From positions 1 to 64,000 of the forward strand of contig JAFCMP010000196.1 in NCBI GenBank assembly GCA_017506865.1: 64,000 bases of DNA. The letters run 5' to 3'. The first letter of the stretch is position 1, and the number at the start of each line of letters is the position of its first letter. Origin of the DNA: Tribonema minus. Taxonomy: Eukaryota; Sar; Xanthophyceae; Tribonematales; Tribonemataceae. Shown here one piece after another: positions 18,552-31,958 of the stretch. The position numbers and the translations under genes are program-made. Below the pieces are notes generated by a model, which had not been told where the DNA came from, ran no database searches, and worked only from the letters and a program-made list of their open reading frames with translations.

Positions 18552-21500
18552 TCAATTCTTCCAGATCTTGATGGTGCGATCTTTGCTCCCAGAGGCCAGC
18601 TGCTGGCCGTTGGGAGACCAATCCAATGCGTACACCTGTTGACAGAAAACGGTGAACACCAGCGCGTTTTTGAAAGTCGATAGTTCGCACATCGGACGCA
18701 GAGAGGCACTTCATGAGTACAGCGTCGCATCAACATGTGAGCAAAACACTCAACAAATGCTTTTTGCTTCTACTTGTGGGGTTGTGCTGCCAGAGGCAAG
18801 CACGTGGCTGCCTTTTGTGAACAAGCAACACGCGTTGTTTCGGACCTAGAGGAGCGCGACAGGAGTGTTGGTTTCAGTATACAGCGAAGCGTCTCTTGAA
18901 TTAAAGTGGAAGCTATTCGACACCCACCTCATCTGCGTGTCCCGGAAGCGTAGCTTTAGCACGCTTGAGGCTGATCATTTCCCACAGCTTGACAGTGGAG
19001 TCCTTGCTGGCACTGACCAGCAGCCTGCTGTCAGCACTCCTGTGAGATGCAACAGCGTCATTGCACGTCAGAGTGCAAGCATGACATGATACGTTCATTC
19101 AAAGTCACACTCTGTACAAAGAACAAGCACAAGCACGTGCAGTGTCATGCGCACATACCTATATATATGCATAGTCAATGCGCAGGTCACTTCAAGCCTG
19201 GAGTGCTTGCACCATCTGAACTGGTCAAGAGATAAGTAGGGGCCGTTGAGGCCCTCAGAAGCTTAAGAGGTGAGGTAAGAATAGCAAGTGTGCACTGAAA
19301 ACCCATCTCGTACAGGGCAGTAGTGCAGTCTAAGCACTTGATATTTAGATTGTATATCGATTGGGCACTGGCCAGATGGCCTCCGTTAAACTACTTCATT
19401 CCCATGGATACTTAAACGTACTTGCAAGAACTCAGTGCAACATGGTGCGCACAATGATAGACTTGCCTTCGATTGGCATTTGGCAAGCAAACAGGCTGGT
19501 GGCTGCAACGACACCAGTGCTGCCAGGAGCTGTCAATATACATGCTCATGACATACTTCAAAGTTGCAGTACTGACTTACCATGCGACCTGATAAACAGC
19601 CCCCACGTGGCCAGTGAGTGTGGCCAGGAACTTGCCAGTGCGGCCATCCCACACCTTGACCTTCTTGTCAAAAGATGCACTCGCAAATCGACGTCCATCG
19701 GGACTGCGATACACCGGCACAACAGAAAACAACAGATGCAGAATGGTCATCCACATATCCTGATGGTTGCCTATGGGTAAGAAACAGGACAGGGCAGTTT
19801 GAGTTGAAACTGCAAAACTGTTGCCAGTGCCATCATGACGACAATACTTGACTATGATTGCACATGTGATTGATGGGAGCTCAGCTTGACCCTCCGGCCG
19901 CTGAGACCATGCTTGCTGACAGAAAGCGCACTTGCAATAAGACGTGCATGTCGGAACATGCAGCAGGCGCCTCAAAGAAGGCCATCAAAGACAATATGTG
20001 TGCGGACGAATGGCAGAAACTGAGTTTGATGTCTGCAGCCTCTGCATCAGAGCTGAGTGACGTGCCCCAAACTCCAAGTACCTGAATGCAATGTTGTTGA
20101 CAACACTGTGTTTGCATTAGGCACTTGCTGATGCGCCTTCACAGTCAAGTAGTTCACATTTTCTGTAGTGTTGTGAGGCACAGTCATGTAGCCCACCTGA
20201 ATGCAATGTGATTGACGGCCTGCTGGTGACCTGTCAAGCGCGCCAGAGGCTTCTTGTCTTCCACTGGGTTCCACAAGAACAGCGTGAAGTCATCCGAGCC
20301 TGTACGCCACAAAGCGGCAGCAACGGCCGTTGGTAGGGTTAGGGCTGCAGCTGTGTGGCAACTTGCAATGAGTTGTTGTAACGCAATTGATAGATGCACA
20401 AGATTGCACGCTACATTCGGTGCTTCAGTACCGGTCCCTCGTACATTTATACACTTCTGTTCGGTTTACCTGTCATATTTGATCCACAGCAGGTTAGAGA
20501 GAGGAAGGCAGGGAATCCTTGGCCATAAACATCCATGTGCAAGCAGGGCTGAGGTAACGAAAAAGGAATGTTAAGACATCGTGGCAAGAGGCATGTGGGG
20601 CTTCTTTACTACCTAACTAAGTCTTCTGAGTGCTCTAGCAGAGGATTGAGAGAAGATCATCAATGCTCAGCACCAGCTTTGGCCATACGCAGAACAAACG
20701 CTACAGCTAGCACAACATCACATTTGAACTTTTATGACCATTCATGAAGCGTGCCCTTTATGCTGCTTGGAGCCAATGTGGAAACAGAACGAACTAGGGC
20801 TCGTTTGTGTACAGATGTAAGGCTAGCTTTTGGCTTACCTGACACCAGCCGCTCCGGATCTGTCCCCTTTGCCTCTTGATATCGAGCAAGGGCCTGCGTG
20901 ATGTGATGTGATGTTGGCAGTGCGCAGGGCGGCAAGACTGTCAGCTCATGTGAACTATGTAGCAAGCCTTCCATGAACATGCACCTGAATCTTGAGGATG
21001 CCGCATTCAAGCGCCTTGAGATCACTTCCAGAGTACATTCCAAACATGCTAAAACAAGATGTGTACTGCAGGTCGCAAGAGCCTGCAAGTCACTCAACCC
21101 TAACCCAAAGTGCACATCATCATGTGAAAAGTGATGCACATAAGTTTCACCATATGGCTTGCTACCAAGCGCACAGGTTCAAGCCACAAGGCCAGTGCCT
21201 CTATTTTACTACACATCTGCCATCGCAACATGCTAGAACGTTTCCGCAGGGACTGGAGGTACATTTCACACACTCACAGCTGCCTGAGCCTCCTCAGGAG
21301 TGGCAAACGTCACGGGCTTATGTCCAAATGGCCCTGTGCGTAGCACATACTCGCAGCTCAGGGCCAGCGTATTGACGCGGTGTCCATGGCCTGCCAGCGT
21401 TCTCACCAGAATGCCAAACTTGCGCCCTGCAGACAGCATGAGATTGTGAGGATATGTTAGTGGCTGCTCCAGCTGCGACGTTTCCTTCAAGCCTGACCAC

Positions 21501-24500
21501 AGACGCTATGAACAGCCACAGCATAGCACGACACTGTGTGCGCACGATACAATCTTTACGCTTGCGGTGCTCAACATGGGCGCGCCCCTCCAGCTAAATA
21601 CACGCATGCCTGCGCTTCATACGCAGGCTGATTGTTGGGAAAGCAATGTGCGCATATGAGCTCATGGCACCTGACCATTGTCCTTCGCCCTAACCCTAAG
21701 TCACACCCTTTCGAAACTGCCTACTGTCTCATCTGTGCCACCTGATGATCTGGCACAATCCGTTGTTGGTGTTGACTAACCCTGACCCGAACCCGACATG
21801 CAGACAACAGCCACCGGCACTTTGTGCACTGCTGTCGCAATCCCAAACATGGCTGTTATGCCCCATGCCTGTTGTTTTCAAAAGCGTGGGGGGCGATGTA
21901 GACTCCCGTGCCAGGACATGCTGCAAGTGCTTGATGTGCCAAATTGTGATGTGACGCTCCACACTTCTCTTGGCCTCAAGTCGGTAAACAAGGAGAGAGG
22001 CAGCAAGCGCGCTGCAGCAAAGTACTCAAAGTGCCCATGTATCCACCTTGCAAGCTTGAGTTGCGCAATCAAGTCGCCTCTTCACAGGTAAAGTGCAAGT
22101 GTCAAGAACAAGATTTGAAGTACTCTGACCTTCCCCATCCATGCTCCAGACCATAATGTTCCGGTCCCTGCTGGCAGAGTACAGCAGGCCCTCGCCGCCC
22201 CATTTCACGCACTCCACGGAGTCCGCGTGACCTGACACATTTTTAGGGTTGCGGTTGAGAGTGGAGTCGAGTCGAGTCGAGTCCAGGTCAGGTCAGGCCA
22301 GCGGAGATCACGGACTCAGAAAGCTGGTAGGCCTTGACAGACGAACTCCTCAAGAAGCACGGAATAGAAAGCCAACTGCTTCAGGTGTACGCAATCCGAT
22401 AGCTGGTTGTGCAGCTGCGCGAGCTGAGGTCTGGAAGGGCCCCTGCAGAAAGTGGTGAAGGAGCGTAGGTGCTGACACATATACCTACATGTTCGAACAA
22501 AAGCACGGCATCATGGCAGCGATCGCAAGGCCCATACACCCTAACTTGACCCTAAACCTAATTCTGAGTGTGGCAGGACTGACATGACCCTCATGTGAAC
22601 TGCAGCCCTAACAATTCTCTAGATGACGTTAACAGCGTATGCTTCAAATGGCTTTGCTGAAACGTCAACAAATACAGTAGCGACAGTATGCTGCACGCGA
22701 TCAGCGAAGGAGACTGTCGCGTAGTGTTGTGGCAGAGCACCATCAAGTACTTGAAAGTCCAGCAAGGTAGTACCATCAAGTACTTGAAATCCAGCAAGGT
22801 ACGCTGATGCTAGTTCTGACGGCTTGATACGTGGTAACCCCTGACAGCTTACAGGTATGCAAGCATACCTGAGAGCGTCAGCAGCTGTGCTGCTCGACTG
22901 TACTGTCACTATGAACATGTCATGGCAGCTCATGTACCATATAAATAAATAAAACAGCCTCGCAGGTATGCTGCAAACCCAGCTCAATTTGTATTGAGCT
23001 GTTAGGCGCACCTGAAGCCCCGAGCCCTAGAAACATTGATGCTAACCCTAGCCCTAGCTCTAAACCTAGTTATGGCATACCTGAGAGTGTGACCAGGCAC
23101 CTGCCCGTTCGCACATTCCACACTTTGACGAGCCCATCCTTAGACGAACTAGCAAGGCGCTCACATGCTGTAACAAAGTTGAACAGGGAGAGGGGAAACA
23201 TGTTGGATAAACCTGGACTCATGAGTGACTTCAGCATTTGGCACACACAAAATGATGCATGGTAGCAACTGTAGTTTTAGTGTTACACTGTGGTCAGAGC
23301 AGCAAGCAAGCTTTCCAAATCGGAGTTCTGTGCTTGACCTCAGTCAGAAGCTATTTTGCCAAACAGCCAAATGCCACAAGAGCGCCATGCCAGCCCCTGA
23401 CTTGTCTAGCAGTTAGGATCACATTGTGTACGTCTGATCAGGTACATGCAGCAGTATTCAGCACATGTGCATGCGCATGCTGGCGGTTGCAGCCGTGCTG
23501 CACGCAGTACATTTTTGCCTGAGCACACGAGATAAGCAATCAGGCTTGGAATGAGCAGAGCAAGCTCCCACAACTTAGCAAAAGCCACTTGATGTGGGGG
23601 GGCGTACCCTGCATACCTGCGTTTTTATGCATGGGCTCCCAACTGAGGCTCGTAACCCACTGCTTGTGGCTGACCTGCACGGCGGTATGGTATAGAGTGA
23701 TGCAGTAGTGCATGTTAGTGTCAAGGTGCGCAATGCTCAGCAGTATGAGCGCATTGTTATCAATTTCTACTCAATTTGTATCATGAGAAGTGAAGACTGG
23801 TGCTGTAATGGATGATCGACAGGCATGCTGAATGCTTAGATGAACCAGTGCGCTCTCAAACACTTCTACCCGCAATCACAGAAAGCAAGCGGGTGCCAAA
23901 TGGGCTTGCAGCTCGGACTTCAAAGACAAGCTTCTGTCAGTGCCGTGTGCGAAAACACAAATGCGTGTTCAATACATGTGATTGTTGGGCAAGTCTGCTA
24001 CAGCTAAGACCCCAATACATATTCCTGCTTATAGATACCCCCTCTCGACATCGTTGTGACCTTTCGGGCAAACATGTGCTGTGACATGTACAGGGTCCTT
24101 ACCAGTGTTAATGCAGCATTGTCATTGTGCAGTAGCATATTGCCAAAAGCAACTCCGTGGACATCTAGGCATGACCCCAACCCTAACCCTAACCCTAAGA
24201 GCACCTGCACCAGCATTGTGCACTATCACAGAGTGTACCTAGTGTGTAAGGAAGACGGTACATAGGGGTGATATCATGAAGTAGTTCAGCGTTTTCACCA
24301 TGTGATCCCCTTACCAAAGGCGACCCAATCGGCTGCCCTGTTGCGGGGTCCCACAGCCTGATCTCCCCCTTCCTGTCGGCGCTAGCAAACCGCTTGCCAT
24401 CGGGGCTCCAAGCAGTGCACAGCACATGGTGTCTGTGACAAACACGTGCACACCATGCTCCATTAGCATTACGCATTACATAAAGCAGACACAGATTGAG

Positions 24501-27500
24501 TTGGAATCGGGCAAGACGCCACCTCATAAAGCACATGCAGCTGGGACTTCAGGTTGCACAAACACTGGTACCCGTAACACGAGTCAAAGTCAATCCTCAT
24601 TGTGATTGTAAGCCTAAGAAGATCGAACTCATCCTCTAAGATATGCTGCACGCGGCTTGTAGCACTCCATACTGCATCTAAGCCATGTTGTGCATGGAAG
24701 CACTGCCACCAGGCTTCGTCAGCATTAAGCAACACTTCAGGGAACTTCAAGTTTCCACTGGTAAAGTGAAGGCACCAAACATGGCCCGCAGGATTGAAGC
24801 TGACACGTTGACCCTAGACACAGTTTGAAAATGACGCGCCTGCTGACAAGTGCAAGCTCGCACGCACAATGTGTTGAGCGTTGGCAGCCACAATCGTGCA
24901 ATGGGCCTTCAATGTAGTCCCAAGTGCACGCACTGCAGTGACATCAACGTCACCTCGCATTGTCAAGCAGCGCTAGTCTCACCAAAGGGGCGCTATACAG
25001 GCCACGCACCCCACCGCTCAGCCAACGGAGCACTGCCGCATGCAAGGTGCGGCATGCGCCGTATTTGTAACTAGTACATGACACAAGCACCAGACCATGA
25101 GTGCAGGGTGATGTACATAGCACAGTCTCACTCTTGCACTGACTGACAGTAGATGACAACAGCCACTTGTGACTTGCGAAAATGAGTACAAGTCAGTGAG
25201 TCAGCAAGTACCCGTCACTCTCACTACAAATAACAAAATACTCTTGCTAACGCACAGAGGATGAGTCCATGAGTCCAAGTCTCACTTGTGCCCTCTGCAG
25301 GTGAACCTGGGTGTGCATGTGTTGACGTCCCAAAAGCGCACGGTCATGTCACCGCCGCCGCTAGCCAGCTGAGAACCATCGGGGCTGCGCAAAAAAACGG
25401 TAGGCAAGCGCGAATCGTCAGTGTTTGACAGCTGCACTGTAGACTACCCAGCGTGCAGCAGCCTGACATGCATACATGCAGTGTTACGTGGGCTGTGGAA
25501 TGAGTGAGGTTCAACGCAAACCAGTTGCACGTGGGCCGCTTGGTGATGTTGGCAACAAGCCTAAAATAAGCTGGGATGCACCGGAGCACTGCAGTGTGTG
25601 ACACTTGTGGTGCAGTGCTAGCTCGCTTGTTATGCACCACAGCACAAGGCAGTGCCAAAATCACATTCACTAAATTGTATGCCTGACGGATGTTGCATCC
25701 AGTACCTGTATGACACGTGCAGCACCGCTTCTGTGTGGCCAGGCATGGTGTCCGTGCAGCGCGTGACAGGACGCACTCTGAAAACTGCAGGCCAACAAGA
25801 ACACAGCAGGACACCAAGTAACCGATCAGCACGCAGTCATCACGACAAGCTGCCAATCACAGGATGCACACAGGTGAATTATGAGCTGCAGTAGCACTGG
25901 TGTGCACGATGGGTGGCACGTTGGAGAAGCAGCAGCTGCCCCCACAATCGTGCAGTACAAAGTTTAGCACTCGTGAACACACTTCAATACGGCAGTGCAC
26001 ACTAGTGACTGTTCCGCCGTGCGAATGCAGCAATGTGGGAAGGCACATCATCTAAAGCGCGTGAGCGTCACTACTGCCGCCCACCCTTGACTGCTGATCC
26101 TCAGCTAATGCCAATGCAGTGACAGTTCATTCAGGGCTAGGTAAGCACCAGCAGATTGCGGTAGTCGCTGACATGCACAACCAGAGGTTCGTCAGAACCA
26201 ACATTGGATCAGAATGAATCCCACAAGCATTATAAGCAAAACCTCAACATGCACTGCAGCGGTCATCATGTTGAGTAACTGTACCAGTCTGCAGTCAATT
26301 ACAGTTGAACAACTTGAAGTTGCTGAAGGTGTCCAGCTCAGGATGATGTAATCCAAAGTGTACGTGTCACTTGTGTACACGGTCGACATACTTTTTTCGC
26401 ATTGCACTGTCTCACTCAGCCAAATCAAGAACTCCTTGAGAGGAAAGACTCACTTGCTAAGGGCTGGTAGAGCACTGTAAGAACGTTCTCGGTGGATGTC
26501 CCTAGCTCTTGAACAGTCCCCCCCAGGCTGTCTGTGATTTCGGTGTCTCCAATGTAGAAGCAGTAGGGCATGTCCTCAGCGTTGCCAAGCAGCTTGTTCA
26601 CAACCTGCACTTCAACAAAACCACGACAAAACTTACACACAGATTCCTGAATTCAAAATGCGATTACTGCGAGTGGAGAGTGCTTGTCACACGGCGTACA
26701 TACATACACAACTCAGTGCGTCATCCGTTTATATTATAATCCAAAACTCTTACCCTGAGCTTAATGCTACCTGTGCATGATCCCGTGTGTCATGTCCACA
26801 GGCAGGACGAGTACGAGTGAGAAAGAGTAACTAGAGTAGAGTAGTAGAGTGAGTAACCATCAAGGAGTGGATTACTCCTACTTTACACAAATTTGCCTAG
26901 CCTGAACGAGTGCACACTTGTTACTCCCTAAAAAATCCAGCGGCGATTAGAGTGGCTACTCATACTCTATCACAAAAATACACTTTGATGTCGAGTTAGA
27001 GTGAGAAAGAGTGATTATTACTTGTTGGGTATGCAAGTGGAGTAATCCACTCTGTCACTCTATCAGCAAGAGTACTTACTGGCCAAACTACGTCTCACCC
27101 GACCTCCTCGCATCAACTTCAACTGTTGCATACTTCAAGTTGGCGTGCGTGAGGTTGGCAACTGCACGACAGGACAGTAGAGAACCCAGCGCTAGCACTG
27201 ACGACGCGGACGCCGAATAGGCTTCTGCGCTCAGTCTGGAACCTTTGGCTGTGCCGAAGGCTGCATCGATCGTGGCGGAACCTGTCTAGGAACCTAGTGA
27301 TTTGCAGTAGAAGCAGGCGCAGTGCGTATCCCGCTGGGCGGCGTATGTCGAGCCGGTTGCTCTAGATAACGTCAGAGTGGAGAAGCGGCAGCAGCTGGAG
27401 AAGGAGTCCGGTGCAACTCTACTCTCGTCGCAGTGTCCAAGCCCCCTCTGCAAATCGTGCCTTGCGTTGAGTCTGTGAAGGCATCGTGACTGACTAGTCC

Positions 27501-30500
27501 AAAGGAAAGCAACGCTATTGCCAGGCGGTGGTTGTTTGCAGCTGTTTGGCACTGTGTTGAGCCTCTGCAGCGATGACGGGCTCTGTCTATATATCTCTTG
27601 CATAGTTTAAGAATGCTGAAATTGTCACTGGCTCGCGATCTAATGACGTTCACAGCAATCTATGTAGCAGCTGCACATATGCATCTGTCACCATTTGCTG
27701 AGAACAGGGTAGCAAATGTGCGTTTTTTTTAGTGCACACCCTGCACTCCACTGTAGTACATAACGTTCAGGACTCCTTTGTCTGCGCAGTGGACTACGTG
27801 CTTGCAAGAATGCAAGAATATGCTCTCAACATGTATAATGTACTCTAATCTGTAGAGTATGTACTCTAATATGTAGAGTATACTCTAGTGTACTAGAGTA
27901 CTAGAGTGAACACTAGAGTAAAGTACTCGAACTCTACACAAAAAAGGCAGCTCAGAAGGAGTAATTACTCGTACTCGATTCAAAAAGTGCCTGCCAACTA
28001 GAGTGCTACTCTACCACTCTACACAAAAATGTCACTCTCAATAGAGTACTACTCCACGACTCAATTTCAAAAAGTAGAGTAGCACTCGTACTCTAGTTAC
28101 TCTACTCGTCCCGCCTGTGGTCATGTCCTAGTGATGCTTGATTTAAGTTGCAGTGATACTGACATTGCACCAATTGTGTCGTGACAACATGGCATATCCT
28201 CAGTACTAAACAGCAGCCTATCGACAACCTGCAATTAGACAAGTGGGAGGATGAAGTTGCATGGCACAACCCCCCTGTAAGAAGTGATGGCGGGTGAAGC
28301 ACTTAATGTGCCGATGAGATTTGTCAACCTTCCCATGAGGTTTGAATCCAATAGAAGTGAGCAACTCCATGTCGCCAAACCAGTGTCGACCTGTGTAGTG
28401 CTTCATCAATATTGAAGACGCCCCGGTATTCTTAGTTGCATTGCCACAACATGTAGTGCACTTCAACTTCAACCTGACCCCCCCCACCGCTTGGCCCCAT
28501 CCTTTGACGGTGGAGCTTCCAATATCACAAGACCGCAGTAGTAGTAGTAGTAGTTTAGCAGCTGGTCCAATTCGGCTGAACTTAGCGCTGTCACCTTGGC
28601 ACAACAAGTTAACCTGCAATGCAATTTTGCCTTTCAAGAGAAAAGAGGGGGCGATTACTCATATTTATAAAGTCCGAAAACATCAACGCGGCCAGGCGTT
28701 TGAAGACGGTCAGGAGGTACGGTTTGTGGCTGCCAGATGCATTCATGTTGCTGCAGCGCCATGCAGAGTCTCGGTGTAACGATAGAGTATCCCGCATTTA
28801 CAGTCACCTTGGGACACTGGAGTCCACAAGCTTTGCGTGGGCATCGCCATGACAATGATCAGCGGTGTCTAACCCTAAATGTTACACACACGCTGGTGGA
28901 TGCTAGTGCAACCCTAAGAGAATGTTGCTATTCAGCATCCGCGTTGCATTTTGCCACTTGCAACATGCGACACTTGCAGTCATCGTGAAGCATGCAAATT
29001 GAAAGAAAATGCTATGTGCACGCACCTGCTCCATCTGCTCCACGGTCGATCCCAGGGGTATGTCGATCTGCACAGTACAGAGGAGACACATACCCAGAAT
29101 ATGTTGAGAGCACTGACAATGCTCTGCACAGCATTAGCTGAGCATCATGGCCACAAACAACTTGGTCATGTATGAAGGAGTGCAGGGCGCCTGTTGATTG
29201 AGTGAGCGCTGGCTGTGCCACAAAAGTCAGCACTGCTTAGAGCAGCAGTGGTCAGTGTACAGCTGCATGCCGCAAAGTGTGGTTTTACACGAGACATCAG
29301 AGCAGGCGCAGGGGCAGTATGTTTGCGTCACGTCAGCACCACGACTGTACAGTGCGAGTACAGTTTCAGTCCAACAATGGGTAGGGTGCCATACTATCCC
29401 ATTTCACATGCATTGTGCGCAGTTTTGAGCCATCAGAGGTGCTGCTGCAAAAGGTCGTTGATACACTCTCAGTCATATTAGTGTATGCATCTACAAAAGC
29501 ATCGGTATATACAAAAGCAGCGTGCTGCAGTGCTTCCAAGCCTGCGGCAGCGTTGAAAATTACGTGATGCTTTGGCAGTGTCTCCATGTACGGCTGCCAA
29601 GCTGCGTAGGTACACCTAACCCTAACGCTAGGCCTAGGTCTACTGGTGCGTTACCAGCTTACCAGACCTAGTCGCTGGTTCGTTTGAATTGCCAACAGTG
29701 CAACTTGACGATACCGTATGCATGATTCCACGCCAAAACATGCAGCGTGACATGTGCCTGAGCGCATCCAATCCCTGTCAAACACGTGCCGTTTACTGCG
29801 ACTCCTTTGTGCTAAAGTACGGATGTATGCATGGTGCAGGACATGGCAAACCTGCGGCACCTTGTCTCCCCTGCCCATGCCAGTGAAGCTATGTGATAGG
29901 ATTGACGGGAAAGCAGACTCATAACCAACCTGGGGGCCCTTGCCTATTTCTCTCCATGCCAATCATCGAGGGAGCCTTGAGCATGTACTTTTTGAAATTG
30001 GAACAGAAAATAGCAAACACATTGGCAACTGACCTGTGGCCCCTTGCCCTCCCCCTCCATGCTAGTAAACTGGACAATCATAGAGGGGCCTTTGGACACA
30101 TCCTCCTCCTCTCCATCAGACTCTGCCCCAAAGTCTGGCACCTGCGCGGCACACGATGCGGCTCTGCTTGTCAACAAGTGCGCGCGCTGACATTGTTGAA
30201 GGCACAGAGCTTCCACAACGCAGTGTGTTGTCAGTCTTACAATTGGCATGCTCACATAGCGGCTTGATGTACAGGTTGCATGAACCGCCAAACGCCCTTG
30301 AGCGCATCGTTCCTCTAACCCTAACCCTAACCCTAAACCTGAATGACGTTGGTCTCAGAGCAAGTAATGCGAGCACAAGTGTTCAAGCGCAAGTCTTCAA
30401 GAAGCACAGCACCATGCTGTGTTGAATAAACTATGCTGTTGGGCATCTCGGAAGTGTGCACAACCAGTGCTGAGTCAGCTTCAACCATGAAGTATTGGAG

Positions 30501-31730
30501 ATGATGCATTGTAGGCATTGGTTTTGAGCTCTCAAGCATTAAGGACACACCCTGAATGCCACATGTCTATGAGAACAAACAAGGCTTATGCATATGGTGA
30601 GCACACGCACATGCCCAGAGGTACATAACACACTGATGCCAACTTTGTCTACCACCCAGTGCTCATAAAAGGTGATGCCATACCAGCGGTAAGTACTGTG
30701 CAACTTCGCGAGTTGAACACTTCAATTGCAGCTTTCACATGGTGGACTGACATGAAGCTGCTGCTGTTGAAAAACATATAAAGCTGTTACTGGTAATACA
30801 TACACACATCCACCTACGACTGTGAACCATGGTGCTTTGCATATGGCATGAATGACAGGCTCTCTGACCTGTGTGCTGGTCTTTGTTGACCATGGTGTGA
30901 CGACATGAAGTTGGTGTGTATAATTAAACTAGATGCAAACACATGATGTCATCACAGCACGTGCACGCAGCAGCCACATGTTGGTGGCGCTGCATGGTAA
31001 TGCAACCCTGCCAGGCATGACATTGATTCAGATAGTACATTTATGGCCCCATGCAGCCTGTGAATATACGGGCGTTACAGGCATGGGATGATGTACCTGA
31101 ATGAAGTCAGTCTTTCATAATACATACTTGCATATTGATGGTGATGTTTCGCTGCGGCACGCTTCAAACCACTTGGCTTGGCTTGCAGCCAGATCATGCA
31201 GCGAGTTTCTCACACCAGTAAGGAACCAGATGAGCACACTGTGAGCTGCATGCATCAGCTCCGGTGTCACCGACACATATACAGTATGTGCCTGGTCTGA
31301 GGCAATGACAGGCGTTGATGAAAACAACCAACTGAGTATGAGTGTGAACGTCGGTAACCTTACAGAGGGTGAAAGCAGACGCCTGCAGCAGTCTGATCTG
31401 GCTTGACACCGACCGCCAGAGTTTCGAATGACGGATGCTATATATCTTGCTCCAGGCCTATATTTCCTGCTGCACACCATAAAAAACGTCGCACTCCATA
31501 AACTTGTTTTCATGCTGCAAGCGAGTGCTTGATGAATGAGGAAGCACAAGCACTGCAGCTTCTTCCGGCATGTTCGTGCTGTTCCGCGGTGCGTCACAGC
31601 AAGCAACTACTGTTGATCAGCCACATGCGACAAAGTTCACCTCTGGTTCGGCCTGGTTCAGCTTTGCTTTTTTGGCGCCTCTCCCGCCTGCGGCTGCCGC
31701 ACCATCTCCACCAGCTGCGAATTCCGCCAT
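18552..31730 (-). CDS. NLE1: Notchless homologue (NLE1/Rsa4-type WD40 ribosome-biogenesis protein), 16 exons
   Basis: Exons (complement, 3' to 5'): 18552-18635, 18928-19039, 19581-19703, 20197-20299, 20839-20893, 21278-21426, 22130-22231, 23081-23167, 23617-23674, 24315-24432, 25286-25384, 25706-25784, 26454-26604, 29026-29067, 30034-30141, 31641-31730. They join in phase to 519 residues; all introns are GT-AG. Residues about 50-130 form the N-terminal NLE (ubiquitin-like) domain, ending VLYQPLAIFRVRPVTRC, then WD40 repeats follow (DMTVRFWDV, GEIRLWDP, GLVKVWNV, RNIMVWSM, DDFTLFLWNP, KKVKVWDG, STVKLWEM, RTIKIWKN). The order and the linker GTDPERLVSGSDDF match Notchless/Rsa4, which binds the AAA-ATPase Rea1/Mdn1 in pre-60S maturation in the nucleus. 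Exon 1 (MAEFAAGG) is short and low-complexity, so it is the least certain. Introns hold a TIR element and telomere-like repeats. Confidence 0.92.
24181..24198. repeat. Interstitial telomere-like repeat (CCCTAA)3
   Basis: Three CCCTAA units in an NLE1 intron, close to exon 24315-24432. Confidence 0.8.
26790..28128. mobile_element. Non-autonomous TIR DNA element (MITE-like, hAT-like target duplication)
   Basis: The element body at 26798-28120 (about 1.32 kb) is flanked by the 8-bp direct repeat TCATGTCC (26790-26797 and 28121-28128). The ends are inverted: the left reads (CC)ACAGGCAGGACGAGTA, and the right, read inward, CCACAGGCGGGACGAGTA. Sub-terminal stretches at both ends are dense in ACTC/GAGT-type short repeats (about 26810-27070 and 27830-28110). 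There is no transposase ORF. An 8-bp duplication suggests hAT-type mobilisation; if the CC belongs to the TIR, the duplication is 6 bp. It lies in the NLE1 intron between exons 26454-26604 and 29026-29067. Confidence 0.7.
29850..30070 (-). repeat. Three tandem copies of the NLE1 exon-2 donor side
   Basis: On the minus strand, the 3' end of exon 2 (FTSMEGEGKGPQ then GTCAGT) is followed inside the intron by two diverged copies of the same exon edge and donor, near 29930 (ending GGGCCCCCAG|GTTGGT) and 29860 (FTGMGRGDKVPQ then GTTTGC). The first copy is used in the model because it continues an uninterrupted exon. Confidence 0.65.
30316..30338. repeat. Interstitial telomere-like repeat (CCCTAA)3
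   Basis: Three CCCTAA units plus a variant in the first intron of NLE1. Confidence 0.8.
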
Positions 31731-31958
31731 CTGTCAGCCGAACTTCGCTATTTCTTGCCCTCACGCGGATCAGTCAGCGCCAAAACGCACCTCGCTGCTG
31801 AGGGAACCAGAGAAACTCAACATCAACAGCGACTTGAAGTGCAAGTTCGCAAATTTTTAAAAAAGACACACGAATTGCTGCGTGGCAGTGCGTGCTGTGC
31901 TACATCGCTGGAACCATAGCTGGGCGCTGAAAGGAGCGGTGGAAAACCTATTTACGCC
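31731..31958. promoter_or_regulatory. Shared bidirectional promoter of NLE1 and the thioredoxin gene
   Basis: Only 228 bp separate the NLE1 start codon (minus, ATG at 31728-31730) from the thioredoxin start codon (plus, ATG at 31959). Both promoters and 5' leaders must lie here. An AT-rich stretch (AATTTTTAAAAAAG, about 31852-31865) near the middle is the only core-promoter-like feature visible. Confidence 0.55.

Noticed and set aside
20984-21060. Possible extra NLE1 exon (SDLKALECGILKIQ on the minus strand)
   Set aside because: Phases do not fit, whereas joining 21278-21426 directly to 20839-20893 gives the expected EEAQAA-ALARYQEA protein.
22255-22285. GTCGA/GTCAG short repeat as a regulatory array
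   Set aside because: It is a simple sequence repeat in an NLE1 intron with no sign of function.
31115-31606. Minus-strand 163-codon frame between NLE1 exons 1 and 2
   Set aside because: It lies in NLE1 intron 1, has no recognisable domain and no partner copy.
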